From positions 1 through 64,000 of the forward strand of contig NZ_CP009654.1 in the NCBI RefSeq assembly GCF_001880225.1: DNA of 64,000 nt, given 5' to 3'. The notes beneath the pieces are model-generated. The model was not told where the DNA came from and ran no database searches. It saw only the letters and a list, made by a program, of their open reading frames with translations. The stretch comes from Francisella frigiditurris (lineage in GTDB: Bacteria > Pseudomonadota > Gammaproteobacteria > Francisellales > Francisellaceae). Positions within the stretch are counted from its first letter, which is position 1; every line of letters begins with the position of its first letter. The translations under genes were made by a program, and so were the position numbers. Positions 28,952 through 39,267 of this stretch are shown here, piece after piece.

Positions 28952-29017
28952 ATTGTGGCTAATAGAACATAGATTTCATAAAAGACAATTTCAAACTTTA
29001 AGGTTTAAAAACACATA

Positions 29018-31309
29018 ATGGCAAAAAACTTAGTGATCGTAGAGTCCCCTGCGAAAATCAAAACTATACAGAAGTATTTAGGAAAAGATTTTGATATTTT
29101 GGCATCGTTTGGCCATGTTAGAGAAATACCTTCTAAAGACACTTCAATAGATGTTGAAGATAATTTTAAAATTAAATATGTTGTAAATGACAAAAGTAAA
29201 AAGCACATAGATGCTATAAAAAAAGCTGCAAAAAATTCTGAAAATATATATCTTGCTACCGATCCAGATAGAGAGGGAGAAGCCATCTCTTGGCATGTAC
29301 AAGAAATATTAAAGAATGCAAAACTGCTTAAAGATAAAAAAGTCTATAGAGTTACATTCAATGAAATAACTAAATCAGCTGTCACAAATGCTCTCGCAAA
29401 TCCTAAAGAATTATCAATGTCATTGGTAAATGCTCAAAAGGCAAGACAAGCACTAGACTTTTTAGTTGGATTTAATTTGTCTCCTTTATTATGGAGAAAA
29501 ATTACTAGTGGTTTATCAGCTGGTAGAGTACAAAGCCCTGCTCTTAGAATGATCGTTGAAAGAGAGATCGAAAGAGAAGAGTTTGTAAAAAAAGATTACT
29601 GGAGCATTACTGCTGAACTACAAAAGACTAAACTTTTTACAGCTGGTCTAACAGAATTTGATAATAATAAAGTTGAACAATTTACTTTTACTACAGAAAA
29701 AGCTGTAGAGTCTGCAAAAACAAAAATAGCTAAAGATGCTAATGGTTTTCTTATAGTTGATGGAATTTCAGAGAAAAAAATTCGTAGAAATCCATATGCT
29801 CCATTCACAACATCTACTTTAATGCAAGAAGCATCTAAAAAACTTGGCTTTAATGCGAAAAGAACAGCTTCAGTAGCTCAAAAATTATATGAAGGTAAAG
29901 ATGTAGGTAATGGAGAATCTGTAGGTTTGATTACATATATGAGAACAGACTCAACAAACTTATCTCAAGATGCTCTAAATGATATTCGCGGATTCATCGA
30001 ACAAAAATATGACTCAGGCATGCTCCCATCAAGCCCTCGCATTTTTACTAAAAAAGCTGAAAATGCTCAAGAGGCACATGAGGCTATCCGAGTAACAGCC
30101 GCAGCTCGTGAACCAGAGATGATAAAACAGTATCTAACAGCTGATGAATATAAGCTTTATACTTTAATATGGAAAAGGACTATGGCATGCCAAATGAAAC
30201 ATGCCACATTAAATAGTACATCTATTGATCTTACTACAGAAAATAAAAAACATAAGTTTAAAGCTACTGGCACAGTTATTGTTGATGCTGGTTTCCTAAG
30301 TGTTTATCAAGCAGAAAAAGATGAAGATGAAAAAGATGAAGATGATGGAATAATACTTCCTAAAGTTGAAGAAGGACAAAAAATCCCATTAAAAGATATC
30401 ATTGTAAAAGCTCACTCAACTGAACCACCTCCAAGATATACAGAGGCATCTCTAATTAAAACTTTAGAGAAATATGGTATTGGTCGTCCTTCAACTTATC
30501 CTGTTATCATATCTACACTACAACAAAGAGAATATGTTGATACTGATAATAAAAGATTTATCCCAACAGACAAAGGTCGTGTAGTAAATAAATTTTTAAC
30601 AGAATATTTCAAAAAATATGTTGAATATTCATATACAGCAGGTCTTGAAAAAGAGCTAGATGAAATTGCTCAAGACAAAAATGATTATTTAAGTGTTTTA
30701 AATGCTTTTTGGAAACCATTTATCGAAAAAATTGGAAAAATCTCTGAAGAAGTTTCAAGAAAAGATGTAGTTCAAGAGGAATTAGATGAAGATTGTCCAG
30801 AATGTGGAAGTAAGCTTTCACTAAGGTTAGGTAAAAATGGTCGCTTCATTGGTTGCACCAACTACCCTACTTGTAAATATACTCGTCCATTAGAAAATAG
30901 CTCAACAGAGAAAAAAGAAGAAAAACCTGAGCCAACAGTTGTTGCAGATAGAAAGTGCCCAGAATGTGGCTCTGACTTACATATAAAACAAGGCAAGTAT
31001 GGAAAATTCATAGGATGCTCTAATTATCCAAAATGTAAACATATGGAGCCTCTAGAAAAACCTAAAGATACTGGAATAGTTTGTCCAAAGTGCAACAAAA
31101 ACCACATCGTAGAGAAAAAATCTCGTAAAGGGAAGGTATTCTATGCATGTGATGGTTTTCCAAAATGTAAAAATGCTTACTGGTATCCTCCTATAAATGA
31201 AAAATGCCCTAAATGTAACTATCCAATCTTATTACATAAAACAACTAAGAAGGATGGGGAGCAAAAAGTTTGTGCCAATGAGGAATGTGATTTCACAGTT
31301 TCTTTATGA
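29018..31309 (+). CDS. topA: DNA topoisomerase I
   Basis: Relaxes negative supercoils. Seen: TOPRIM start LVIVESPAKIKTIQKYLG at residues 5-22, DPDREGEAISWH near 83, LSAGRVQSPALRMIVEREIE near 165, and the active-site tyrosine in GLITYMRTDSTNLS near 310. The C-terminus has three or four zinc ribbons of the CPECGS...GCTNYPxCKY type (from about residue 593), then CPKCNKNH...CDGFPKC and CPKCNYP...CANEEC. 763 aa is close to the Francisella/gammaproteobacterial norm, slightly shorter than E. coli's 865. Confidence 0.97.
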   Translation: MAKNLVIVESPAKIKTIQKYLGKDFDILASFGHVREIPSKDTSIDVEDNFKIKYVVNDKSKKHIDAIKKAAKNSENIYLATDPDREGEAISWHVQEILKNAKLLKDKKVYRVTFNEITKSAVTNALANPKELSMSLVNAQKARQALDFLVGFNLSPLLWRKITSGLSAGRVQSPALRMIVEREIEREEFVKKDYWSITAELQKTKLFTAGLTEFDNNKVEQFTFTTEKAVESAKTKIAKDANGFLIVDGISEKKIRRNPYAPFTTSTLMQEASKKLGFNAKRTASVAQKLYEGKDVGNGESVGLITYMRTDSTNLSQDALNDIRGFIEQKYDSGMLPSSPRIFTKKAENAQEAHEAIRVTAAAREPEMIKQYLTADEYKLYTLIWKRTMACQMKHATLNSTSIDLTTENKKHKFKATGTVIVDAGFLSVYQAEKDEDEKDEDDGIILPKVEEGQKIPLKDIIVKAHSTEPPPRYTEASLIKTLEKYGIGRPSTYPVIISTLQQREYVDTDNKRFIPTDKGRVVNKFLTEYFKKYVEYSYTAGLEKELDEIAQDKNDYLSVLNAFWKPFIEKIGKISEEVSRKDVVQEELDEDCPECGSKLSLRLGKNGRFIGCTNYPTCKYTRPLENSSTEKKEEKPEPTVVADRKCPECGSDLHIKQGKYGKFIGCSNYPKCKHMEPLEKPKDTGIVCPKCNKNHIVEKKSRKGKVFYACDGFPKCKNAYWYPPINEKCPKCNYPILLHKTTKKDGEQKVCANEECDFTVSL

Positions 31310-31385
31310 TTATGCAATTTAATTGATACTAAACTTTTTTTAAAAATGCTAGGATTTTAACTAATAAGCAAAATAGATAACAAAA

Positions 31386-32099
31386 ATGAAAAATAATTTT
31401 AAAGAAAACTTATTAGAAGCAAAAGATCTTCTCAAATCAGAGAAAGCTTATAATTTCTCTATGCCTAAATATTTACAATTGAAATATACTTTCATTCCTT
31501 TAGCCATAGTAATTATTCTTACATTTTTTTATATTGACACTCCTGTTGAAAAAATGGTTATTGGCTTACCTTCTGAGGTTACATATTTCTTTAAAAAAAT
31601 TACAGATTTTGGAAAAGCTGCTTGGATAATAATAGTTTGTGCAATAATTATTCTAACTAGATTATTCATATCTCCGTCAAAACTTTCAGAAAAAGCTTTA
31701 AATCAATTAAATAAACTAACCTCATACGCTAGCTTTATTGTTGTTAGCGTAAGTATTAGTGGTATTGTAGGGCAAATTATAAAATCTATCATAGGTCGAG
31801 CACGCCCTCCTTTATTCGAACAATATGGAAGTGCATATTTTCATCACTTTAATTTTTTTGATGCTCCTTTTGCTAGTATGCCTTCTGGTCACTCAACTAC
31901 GATAGGGAGCCTATTTGTTTGTTTATTTTTTATATTCCCTAGATTTAAATATCTTTGGATAGTTTTAGCAATTTTCTTTGCTGCCTCAAGGATTTTTGTA
32001 AGGGCACACTATCCTAGTGATGTCATTTTTGGCTTAGCTTTAGGCTCTTATACATCTATTTATCTCTATTATTGGTTAAAAAACAGAAAACTTATCTAA
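31386..32099 (+). CDS. lpxE: PAP2-family lipid A 1-phosphatase LpxE-like
   Basis: A 237-aa membrane phosphatase with about five or six membrane segments. Seen: the three PAP2 motifs, KSIIGRARP (residues about 132-140), PSGHST near 160 and SRIFVRAHYPSDVIFG near 200, with the catalytic His residues intact. In Francisella the PAP2 gene next to folD is LpxE, which removes the 1-phosphate of lipid A in the periplasm, lowering TLR4 recognition. The family call is firm; LpxE rather than LpxF or an undecaprenyl pyrophosphatase rests on synteny with topA/folD as I remember it. Confidence 0.78.
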   Translation: MKNNFKENLLEAKDLLKSEKAYNFSMPKYLQLKYTFIPLAIVIILTFFYIDTPVEKMVIGLPSEVTYFFKKITDFGKAAWIIIVCAIIILTRLFISPSKLSEKALNQLNKLTSYASFIVVSVSISGIVGQIIKSIIGRARPPLFEQYGSAYFHHFNFFDAPFASMPSGHSTTIGSLFVCLFFIFPRFKYLWIVLAIFFAASRIFVRAHYPSDVIFGLALGSYTSIYLYYWLKNRKLI

Positions 32100-32166
32100 T
32101 ATTTCTCCAAAAATAAGATAAATTTGATATCATAGTGAAATACATTTTCATACACCTCTAATTAAC

Positions 32167-33024
32167 GTGGCTACTACATTAATAGATGGAAAAGGTCTTT
32201 CAAAAAAATTGAAAGATAGTCTTTCACAACAAGTTCAAGAATACATAAAAAATACAAATATAACTCCTAAGCTAACAGCAATTATTGTTGGTAATGATCC
32301 AGCTAGTGAAGTTTATGTAGGATCAAAAGCAAAATCTTGTGCCCAAGCAGGAATAGATTCAGATGTTATAAAGCTTCCAGAAGAGACTACAGAAAAAGAG
32401 CTTTTAACTAGGATTGAAGAACTAAACAAAAATAAAGATGTTCATGGGATACTTGTGCAACTTCCTTTACCTAAACATATAGATACTCAAAAAATCATAT
32501 ATGCTATTGCTGTTGAAAAAGATGTTGATGGGTTTCATCCAAACAATATAGGAAAACTACAAATTGGAGATCCAACAAGAATAGAGCCCTGCACTCCTAA
32601 AGGCATTATGACAATGTTAAGAGAGTATGATATAAATCTTATAGGAGCTAATGCAGTTGTCATTGGTGCTAGCAATATTGTTGGAAAACCTATATCACAG
32701 ATGCTTCTAAATGCTAAAGCTACTGTTACTACATGTAATAGTAAAACAAAGAACCTTACTGAGCATACGAGAAATGCTGACATTATAGTCGTTGCTGTTG
32801 GAAAGGATAAGTTCTTAACGGAAGATATGGTAAAAGAAGGTGCTGTAATAATTGATGTAGGTATAAATCGTGTAAATGGTAAAATATGTGGCGATGTTGA
32901 TTTTGAAAAAGTTAAAACAAAAGCAGCTGCAATAACTCCTGTTCCAGGCGGAGTTGGTCCAATGACTATCACAGAACTTTTATATAACACTTTCGAGTGT
33001 TGCAAGAACCAAAATAAGGAATAA
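32167..33024 (+). CDS. folD: Methylenetetrahydrofolate dehydrogenase / cyclohydrolase
   Basis: Interconverts 5,10-methylene- and 10-formyl-THF with NADP, supplying the formyl donor for PurN and later purine steps. Seen: [21 protein letters not shown] with the catalytic Lys near residue 56, [13 protein letters not shown] near 95, the PCTPKGIM motif near 142, NADP loop [16 protein letters not shown] near 162, and [12 protein letters not shown] at the end. It starts with GTG (32167); no ATG fits. It heads the purine series, with purM 6 nt behind, which makes metabolic sense. Confidence 0.96.
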   Translation: MATTLIDGKGLSKKLKDSLSQQVQEYIKNTNITPKLTAIIVGNDPASEVYVGSKAKSCAQAGIDSDVIKLPEETTEKELLTRIEELNKNKDVHGILVQLPLPKHIDTQKIIYAIAVEKDVDGFHPNNIGKLQIGDPTRIEPCTPKGIMTMLREYDINLIGANAVVIGASNIVGKPISQMLLNAKATVTTCNSKTKNLTEHTRNADIIVVAVGKDKFLTEDMVKEGAVIIDVGINRVNGKICGDVDFEKVKTKAAAITPVPGGVGPMTITELLYNTFECCKNQNKE

Positions 33025-33030
33025 ACTAAA

Positions 33031-34074
33031 ATGTCTAGCTTAAGATATGAAGATGCTGGGGTAAATATAGAAGCAGGTAATGAAGCTGTTTCAAAAATGA
33101 AAGAGCATGTAAAAAAAACTTTCACTTCAAATGTTCTTACAGGTTTAGGAAGTTTTGGTTCTTTATACTCTCTAAAAGATATTTTAAACAACTATAAAGA
33201 TCCTGTTTTAGTTCAATCTATAGACGGTGTGGGCACTAAAACTAAAGTCGCTGTAATGTGCAATAAATTTGAAAACTTAGGTTATGATTTATTCTCTGCT
33301 GCTACAAACGATATTATCGTAATGGGTGCAAAACCGATAACTTTCCTAGACTATGTAGCTCATGACAAACTAGATCCAAATGTGATGGAAGAGCTCATAA
33401 AAGGCATGTCAAAAGCTTGTAGCGAATGTGGAGTATCTCTAGTTGGTGGAGAAACTGCAGAAATGCCTGGTGTTTACATGTCTGGTGAAATTGACATGGT
33501 TGGTGTGATTACTGGCGTTGTCGAAAAAGATCGCATAATTGATGGCAAAAACATTAAAGAAGGTGATACTATATTTGGTCTAACATCTTCTGGTCTTCAT
33601 ACAAACGGTTACTCTTTTGCACGCAAACTATTTTTTGACGTTGCTAAAAATAAACATACTGATACATATCCAGAATTTAAAGGTACAACTATTGGAGATA
33701 TTCTACTTGAGCCACATATTAACTATACAAATATAGTTCATGACTTTTTAGAAAATGGCTTAGAGATCAAAGGAATGGCTCATATTACTGGTGGTGGATT
33801 TATAGAGAACATACCAAGAGTACTGCCTGAAGGCTTAGGTGCAAAAATATATAAAGATAGTTTTGAAACTCCGGCTGTTTTCAAAGTTATGCAAAAAATA
33901 GGTAATATTTCAGAATTTGAGATGTTCCGCTCATTTAACATGGGAATAGGATTAACTATTATTGCTTCTGAGAATGAATATCCTAAACTAGCACAAATAG
34001 CTCAAAAGTATACTAATACAAGACTTCATAAAATAGGAACTATAACTAACAAAGCTAAGGTGGAAATTATCTAA
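33031..34074 (+). CDS. purM: Phosphoribosylaminoimidazole (AIR) synthetase
   Basis: Closes the imidazole ring, FGAM to AIR, using ATP. Seen: LVQSIDGVGTKTKVA near residue 60, DLFSAATNDIIVMGAKPITFLDY near 89, GGETAEMPGVYMSGEIDM near 137, GLTSSGLHTNGYSFAR near 180, and HITGGGFIENIPR near 250. 347 aa is standard. Its stop codon shares a base with the purCD start (ATGTTC at 34074), indicating translational coupling. Confidence 0.97.
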   Translation: MSSLRYEDAGVNIEAGNEAVSKMKEHVKKTFTSNVLTGLGSFGSLYSLKDILNNYKDPVLVQSIDGVGTKTKVAVMCNKFENLGYDLFSAATNDIIVMGAKPITFLDYVAHDKLDPNVMEELIKGMSKACSECGVSLVGGETAEMPGVYMSGEIDMVGVITGVVEKDRIIDGKNIKEGDTIFGLTSSGLHTNGYSFARKLFFDVAKNKHTDTYPEFKGTTIGDILLEPHINYTNIVHDFLENGLEIKGMAHITGGGFIENIPRVLPEGLGAKIYKDSFETPAVFKVMQKIGNISEFEMFRSFNMGIGLTIIASENEYPKLAQIAQKYTNTRLHKIGTITNKAKVEII

Positions 34075-36395
34075 TGTTCAATAGCAACATTATTAAACAA
34101 AACATAAATAACTGTCTTAAAGAAACAAGCTTACCTATAAAAAATAAATATTCTGGAAAAGTACGAGATATGTATTTTACAGATGATTTAAGCATATTAG
34201 TTTCAACAGATAGACAATCTGCTTTTGATAGATCTTTAGGATTTATTCCATTTAAAGGGCAAGTACTTGCTCAGACATCTGTTTGGTGGTTTAAGCGCAC
34301 AAGACATATTGTAAAAAATCATTTTATTGATTCTCCAGATCCGAATGTTATTATTGCGAGAAAATGTAAAGTTCTACCTATTGAGTTTGTCGTAAGAGGA
34401 TATATTACAGGCTCTACTTCAACGTCTCTTTGGACACATTATGAAAAAGGTGGGAGAGATTATTGTGGAAATCTTTTACCAGAAGGTTTAGTAAAAAATC
34501 AAAAACTTCCAAAAAATATTCTGACACCAACAACTAAAGAAACTGATCATGATAGACCTATCTCAGCAGCTGATATCGTTAAAGAAGGTTGGTTAACCCA
34601 AGAGCAATGGGATTTTGCATCTAAAAAAGCATTGGCTTTATTTGAATATGGCCAAAGAAAAGCCGAAGAACATGGATTAATTCTAGCTGATACAAAATAT
34701 GAATTTGGAATTGATGAAAAAACTGGTCAAATATTATTAATCGATGAGATTCACACTCCAGACAGCTCAAGATTTTGGCTTAAAGATAGCTATGAATCTC
34801 ATTTAAAACAAGGCTTAGAGCCTGAAAATATTGACAAAGAATTCTTTAGACTATGGTTTGCTAAGCACTGTGATCCATATAACGATAAGGAACTTCCTCA
34901 AGCCCCTGAAAAATTAGTTATCGAACTATCACAGAAGTATATAAAACTATATGAGATGATTACTGGAAAAACATTCATTCCGCCTCGCTCTAACATTAGC
35001 ATTAGCACTAGAATATTCACCAATGTTCTGAATTATTTAAACAAAGGAACTAGTAAATCAATGTTAAATATTCTTTTAATTGGATCTGGAAGTAGAGAAC
35101 ATGCGATCGCAAAAGCGATAAAAAATAGTAAAATTGAAAATAATCTTTTTTGTCTAAGTGGCGCTATTAATCCTGGTATAGAGAAACTTACTAGTGGCTA
35201 TAAAGTAGCTAATGTATGTGATATAGATGCTATTAGCTCATACGCTGATAAACATGAAATTGATTTAGCAATTATTGGACCAGAAGCTCCTTTAGAAGCT
35301 GGTGTAGCAGATGCACTAAAGGCAAATGATATAAAAGTTGTTGGACCAACTAAAAATCATGCTCAACTTGAAACATCAAAAGGTTTTACTAGAAGCTTAA
35401 TAGAAGAGTATAACATCGGTGCGAATCCTTTCTTTAAAAAATTCAATTCTATGGAAGGAGTAAAAGAAACTCTAAAACAATATGAAAAGCAGTTTGTAAT
35501 TAAAGCTGATGGTCTATGTGGTGGCAAAGGTGTGGTTGTTTGGGGTGACCACATTAAATCAATGGATGAAGCTATTAAACACTGTGAATCTCTTGTAAAA
35601 GAAGGCGCTGAATTTGTAATAGAAGAAAAACTAATTGGTGAAGAATTCTCATTAATCTCCTTTACTGATGGTAAGAATTTCATTCATATGCCCGCTGTAC
35701 AAGATCATAAACGTGCACATGAGGGAGATACTGGTCCAAATACTGGAGGTATGGGAACATATTCAGATGCTAATCATTCATTACCTTTCTTATCTGATAG
35801 TGATATTGAAAGAGCTAAAGAAATCAATGAAAAAGTAGCTCAAGCTCTACATGACAAATTTGGAACTCCATATCAAGGTATCTTATATGGTGGTTTTATG
35901 GCAACTATCAATGATACTAAAGTTATTGAATATAATGCTCGTTTTGGTGACCCTGAAGCAATGAATTTGCTTACTCTGCTAGATAGTGATTTTGTTGAAA
36001 TCGCTCAAGCTATCACTGAAGGAACCCTAAACAAAGTAAAAGCAAGTTTCAAAAACCAAGCAACAGTTTGTAAATATCTAGTTCCTTTAGGCTATCCTAA
36101 TAGATCTGTTAAAAATTTTGAAATAGATATTTCACAATGCCCTAAAGATGTAGAGCTTTTCCTTGGAGCTGTGGATTATAGAGATGGTAAATTAATTGGT
36201 ACAGGATCAAGAGCAATTGCAGTTCTAGGACTTGGAGATACAATTACTGAGGCAGAAAAAAAAGCAGAAAATGGAATAAAAAATATTTACGGAAAATTAT
36301 TTCATAGACCAGATATTGGTACAAAAGATCTTATAAACAAAAGAATCAAGCACATGAACCTACTTAGAGGCAATAAGTACAAGGAAATAAAATAG
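34074..36395 (+). CDS. purCD: PurC-PurD fusion: SAICAR synthetase / GAR synthetase
   Basis: One 773-aa frame holds two purine enzymes. Residues 1 to about 315 are the long, yeast-Ade1-like PurC: YSGKVRDMY, LVSTDRQSAFDR, EFVVRGYITGSTSTSLW, DEIHTPDSSRFW. A short Ser/Thr/Asn linker leads to Met 330, from which a full PurD follows: LLIGSGSREHAIAKAI, GPEAPLEAGVADAL, KADGLCGGKGVVVW (ATP-grasp), GPNTGGMGTYSD, EYNARFGDPEAMNLL and a C-terminal RAIAVLGLG. Both halves look catalytically complete. The enzymes are steps 2 and 8 of the pathway, so the fusion is not of successive steps. An internal start at 35061 cannot be excluded. Confidence 0.95.
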   Translation: MFNSNIIKQNINNCLKETSLPIKNKYSGKVRDMYFTDDLSILVSTDRQSAFDRSLGFIPFKGQVLAQTSVWWFKRTRHIVKNHFIDSPDPNVIIARKCKVLPIEFVVRGYITGSTSTSLWTHYEKGGRDYCGNLLPEGLVKNQKLPKNILTPTTKETDHDRPISAADIVKEGWLTQEQWDFASKKALALFEYGQRKAEEHGLILADTKYEFGIDEKTGQILLIDEIHTPDSSRFWLKDSYESHLKQGLEPENIDKEFFRLWFAKHCDPYNDKELPQAPEKLVIELSQKYIKLYEMITGKTFIPPRSNISISTRIFTNVLNYLNKGTSKSMLNILLIGSGSREHAIAKAIKNSKIENNLFCLSGAINPGIEKLTSGYKVANVCDIDAISSYADKHEIDLAIIGPEAPLEAGVADALKANDIKVVGPTKNHAQLETSKGFTRSLIEEYNIGANPFFKKFNSMEGVKETLKQYEKQFVIKADGLCGGKGVVVWGDHIKSMDEAIKHCESLVKEGAEFVIEEKLIGEEFSLISFTDGKNFIHMPAVQDHKRAHEGDTGPNTGGMGTYSDANHSLPFLSDSDIERAKEINEKVAQALHDKFGTPYQGILYGGFMATINDTKVIEYNARFGDPEAMNLLTLLDSDFVEIAQAITEGTLNKVKASFKNQATVCKYLVPLGYPNRSVKNFEIDISQCPKDVELFLGAVDYRDGKLIGTGSRAIAVLGLGDTITEAEKKAENGIKNIYGKLFHRPDIGTKDLINKRIKHMNLLRGNKYKEIK

Positions 36396-36397
36396 TT

Positions 36398-36979
36398 ATG
36401 TCCAAATTAAACCTTGTAATATTAGGCTCTACAAGAGGGTCCAATATGCAAGCGATAATAGATGCTATCCAAAATCAAGAGCTTAACGCTCATATCTCTC
36501 TTGTCATATCTAACAAAAAAGAAGCTTATATTTTAGAAAGAGCAAAATCTAACAACATAGAAAATATCTTTATTTCAGCTAAAAATAAAACTAGAGAAGA
36601 ATATGACAAAATAGTAGCTGATGAAATAAACAAATATAAGCCAGATTTAATTCTTTTAATAGGATATATGAGAATTCTAAGTAAAGATTTTGTTAACTCT
36701 TTTAAAAACAAAATCCTAAACATCCACCCTTCTTTACTTCCAAAACATCCAGGTTTAATGGATCTAGCTGTACATCAAGCTGTTATTGATGCTAAAGATC
36801 AAGAAACAGGATGTACTATACATGAAGTTACAGAAGAAGTAGACAATGGTAAAATTATCTTACAACTAAAGTGTAAAGTTGATAAAACTGACTCTGCAGA
36901 AGAGTTAAAAGAAAAAGTTCAAGAACTGGAAAAAAAAGCCTGGATACAGGTTATCAAAAACTGGAAAAAGGAAAATTAA
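36398..36979 (+). CDS. purN: Phosphoribosylglycinamide (GAR) formyltransferase
   Basis: Transfers the formyl of 10-formyl-THF to GAR. Seen: [17 protein letters not shown] at residues 8-24, [15 protein letters not shown] near 88, the catalytic [20 protein letters not shown] near 110 (His-108 equivalent), and [17 protein letters not shown] with the catalytic Asp near 145. 193 aa is normal. It follows purCD by 2 nt and precedes purE by 1 nt. Confidence 0.94.
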   Translation: MSKLNLVILGSTRGSNMQAIIDAIQNQELNAHISLVISNKKEAYILERAKSNNIENIFISAKNKTREEYDKIVADEINKYKPDLILLIGYMRILSKDFVNSFKNKILNIHPSLLPKHPGLMDLAVHQAVIDAKDQETGCTIHEVTEEVDNGKIILQLKCKVDKTDSAEELKEKVQELEKKAWIQVIKNWKKEN

Positions 36980-36980
36980 A

Positions 36981-37472
36981 ATGAGTGTAGATGTTGGCGT
37001 GATTATGGGCTCAAAATCTGACTGGAGCACTATGAAAGAATGCTGTGATATTCTTGATCAGTTAAATATTAAGTATGAATGTGAAGTTGTATCTGCACAT
37101 CGCACTCCAGATAAGATGTTTTCTTATGCTGAAACAGCAAAAGATAGAGGGATTAAAGTAATTATTGCTGGAGCTGGTGGTGCAGCTCATTTACCAGGAA
37201 TGGTAGCTGCTAAAACTTCTTTACCTGTATTAGGTGTACCAGTTAAATCAAGTACTCTAAATGGTCAAGATAGCTTACTATCTATAGTTCAAATGCCTGC
37301 TGGCATACCAGTTGCAACATTTGCCATTGGTATTGCTGGCAGTAAAAATGCCGCTCTTTTCGCAGCTAGTATTTTACAGCACACAAATAAAGAGATAGGC
37401 GAAGCTTTAGAAAAGTTTAGATATAATCAAACTCAAACCGTTTTAGATAATCCAAACCCAAGAGAAGAGTAA
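36981..37472 (+). CDS. purE: N5-CAIR mutase PurE (class I)
   Basis: Shifts the carboxyl of N5-CAIR to give CAIR. Seen: [11 protein letters not shown] at residues 8-18, [11 protein letters not shown] near 40, [27 protein letters not shown] near 67 (given as landmark), and [19 protein letters not shown] near 104. 163 aa, class I, consistent with the adjacent PurK that supplies N5-CAIR. Confidence 0.96.
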   Translation: MSVDVGVIMGSKSDWSTMKECCDILDQLNIKYECEVVSAHRTPDKMFSYAETAKDRGIKVIIAGAGGAAHLPGMVAAKTSLPVLGVPVKSSTLNGQDSLLSIVQMPAGIPVATFAIGIAGSKNAALFAASILQHTNKEIGEALEKFRYNQTQTVLDNPNPREE

Positions 37473-37474
37473 TC

Positions 37475-38572
37475 ATGAAAGTTGGAATTATTGGTGCTGG
37501 GCAACTAGCTAGAATGCTTAGTATAGCAGGCACTCCATTAGGAATAGAATTTCATTGCTTAGGAAAAGAGACTGACTGTGCTAATGATGTTTCAAAAAGT
37601 GTAAAAGATATTCCATTGGAGAACATAAATGAAGTAGTTGAATGGACTAAGCAGTTTGATGTAATAACCTTTGAAAACGAAAATATTAGTCATGAATTAA
37701 TTAAAGCTATAAATCATGATATAAGTGTTTACCCTTCTGCTAAGGCTATAGCTATATCACAAGATAGACTATTAGAAAAGTCTTTCATGAGGGATCATGA
37801 CATTCAAACCGCTGTCTTTGAAAATATTGGAAGCTTAGAAGATCTAGAGATTTCTGTAAAAAATCATGGCTTACCAGCAATTATAAAAACTCGTAGATTT
37901 GGCTATGATGGTAAAGGACAATTTATAATTAAAAAGCAATCTGATGTTTCTTTAGCATGGAACGCCTTAAAAGATGCTCAAGACGGGCTTATCTATGAGA
38001 AGTTTGTTGATTTTCAATTTGAAGTATCTCAAATATGTACAGCCGATATTAAAGGCAATATAGCTTTTTATCCTCTAACAAAAAATACTCATGAGAAAGG
38101 TATACTTATTGAGTCTCATGCACCTTACATTAATGATAAGCTTACTGAACAAGGACAAACCATAGCTAAAAAAATTATCAAAGAGCTTAATTATGTAGGT
38201 ACCCTTGCTATAGAATTCTTTGTCTGTAATGAAAAATTAATTGTTAATGAAATTGCTCCTCGTGTCCACAATAGCGGACACTGGACTATAGACGGTTCTA
38301 TAACCTCTCAATTTGAAAACCATGTTCGAGCAATTACTGGCTTAATACTTGGTTCAACAGAAAGTAAAGAAACTATAATGCTTAATTGTATTGGCGCAAT
38401 GCCGACTAATAAAGATCTTTCCTCTTTAGATAAGGTCAAAATACATAACTATAATAAAAGTTCACGCAAGGGTCGCAAGGTTGGACATTTAAACCTCAAC
38501 ATCACAGATGAGACTAGCCTATATCAATTATTACAAGCTAGAAAATTAATAAAGCTTTCTCAGGAGTTATAA
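37475..38572 (+). CDS. purK: N5-carboxyaminoimidazole ribonucleotide synthase
   Basis: ATP-grasp ligase that carboxylates AIR with bicarbonate. Seen: IIGAGQLARMLSIAG at residues 4-18, FENENISHELI near 71, KTRRFGYDGKGQF near 143, FVDFQFEVSQIC near 180 and VNEIAPRVHNSGHWTIDG near 261. 365 aa is typical. It starts 2 nt after purE; PurE-PurK coupling is the usual bacterial arrangement. Confidence 0.95.
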   Translation: MKVGIIGAGQLARMLSIAGTPLGIEFHCLGKETDCANDVSKSVKDIPLENINEVVEWTKQFDVITFENENISHELIKAINHDISVYPSAKAIAISQDRLLEKSFMRDHDIQTAVFENIGSLEDLEISVKNHGLPAIIKTRRFGYDGKGQFIIKKQSDVSLAWNALKDAQDGLIYEKFVDFQFEVSQICTADIKGNIAFYPLTKNTHEKGILIESHAPYINDKLTEQGQTIAKKIIKELNYVGTLAIEFFVCNEKLIVNEIAPRVHNSGHWTIDGSITSQFENHVRAITGLILGSTESKETIMLNCIGAMPTNKDLSSLDKVKIHNYNKSSRKGRKVGHLNLNITDETSLYQLLQARKLIKLSQEL

Positions 38573-38578
38573 CTCATT

Positions 38579-39247
38579 ATGATGAATGAAAAATATTTAT
38601 TAGATAATTATGAAAGACCTACACTAGAAACTCCTGATAAAAGTAAGAAAGTTCTTCTACACTCATGCTGTGCTCCATGTGCTGGAGAAATAATGGAAGC
38701 CCTAGCTGCTTCAGACTTAGAAGTAACTATATTTTTCTACAACCCAAACATTCACCCAACTGAAGAATACATAATTAGAAAAGAAGAGAATAAAAGATTT
38801 GCAGAGAAGCTAGGTATGGATTTTATCGATGCTGATTACGATAAAGATAATTGGTTTAACCTCGCAAAAGGAATGGAGAATGAACCTGAAAGAGGTATTA
38901 GATGCACTATGTGTTTTGATATGAGATTTGTCAAAACTGCTGACTATGCACATAAAAATGGATTTAGTGTAATTTCCAGCACATTAGGGATATCCAAATG
39001 GAAAAACATGTCTCAAATAAACACCTCAGGAGTTAAAGCAGCTGGTCTATATGAAAACATGCATTATTGGGATTTCAACTGGCGTAAGGAAGGAGGATCT
39101 TATAGAATGCTTGAGATTTCAAAAAAGGAAAATTTTTATCAACAAGAATATTGTGGATGCGCATATAGCTTAAGAGATACTAATAACTGGCGTCTACAGA
39201 ATGGCAAAGAAAAAATCAAAAGAGGTGTAAAATATTACGGAGTTTAA
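38579..39247 (+). CDS. queH: Epoxyqueuosine reductase QueH
   Basis: Reduces epoxyqueuosine to queuosine in tRNA; non-homologous replacement of cobalamin-dependent QueG. Seen: the diagnostic cysteine clusters [11 protein letters not shown] near residue 28, [11 protein letters not shown] near 108 and [13 protein letters not shown] near 191, plus [13 protein letters not shown] with [10 protein letters not shown]. These bind an iron-sulfur cluster and a second metal. The frame starts with two Met codons (38579, 38582). It is the last gene of the purine run, 6 nt after purK, an odd but seemingly transcriptional placement. Confidence 0.9.
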   Translation: MMNEKYLLDNYERPTLETPDKSKKVLLHSCCAPCAGEIMEALAASDLEVTIFFYNPNIHPTEEYIIRKEENKRFAEKLGMDFIDADYDKDNWFNLAKGMENEPERGIRCTMCFDMRFVKTADYAHKNGFSVISSTLGISKWKNMSQINTSGVKAAGLYENMHYWDFNWRKEGGSYRMLEISKKENFYQQEYCGCAYSLRDTNNWRLQNGKEKIKRGVKYYGV

Positions 39248-39267
39248 AAGTATTATTTATGACCAAA

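Noticed and set aside
27269-29017. parS site near parAB
   Set aside because: I searched by eye for a GC-centred 16-bp dyad of the TGTTxCACGTGxAACA kind and found none.
31386-32099. Undecaprenyl-pyrophosphate phosphatase or LpxF as the identity of the PAP2 protein
   Set aside because: Kept as possibilities, but the place beside folD matches the LpxE locus of Francisella better.
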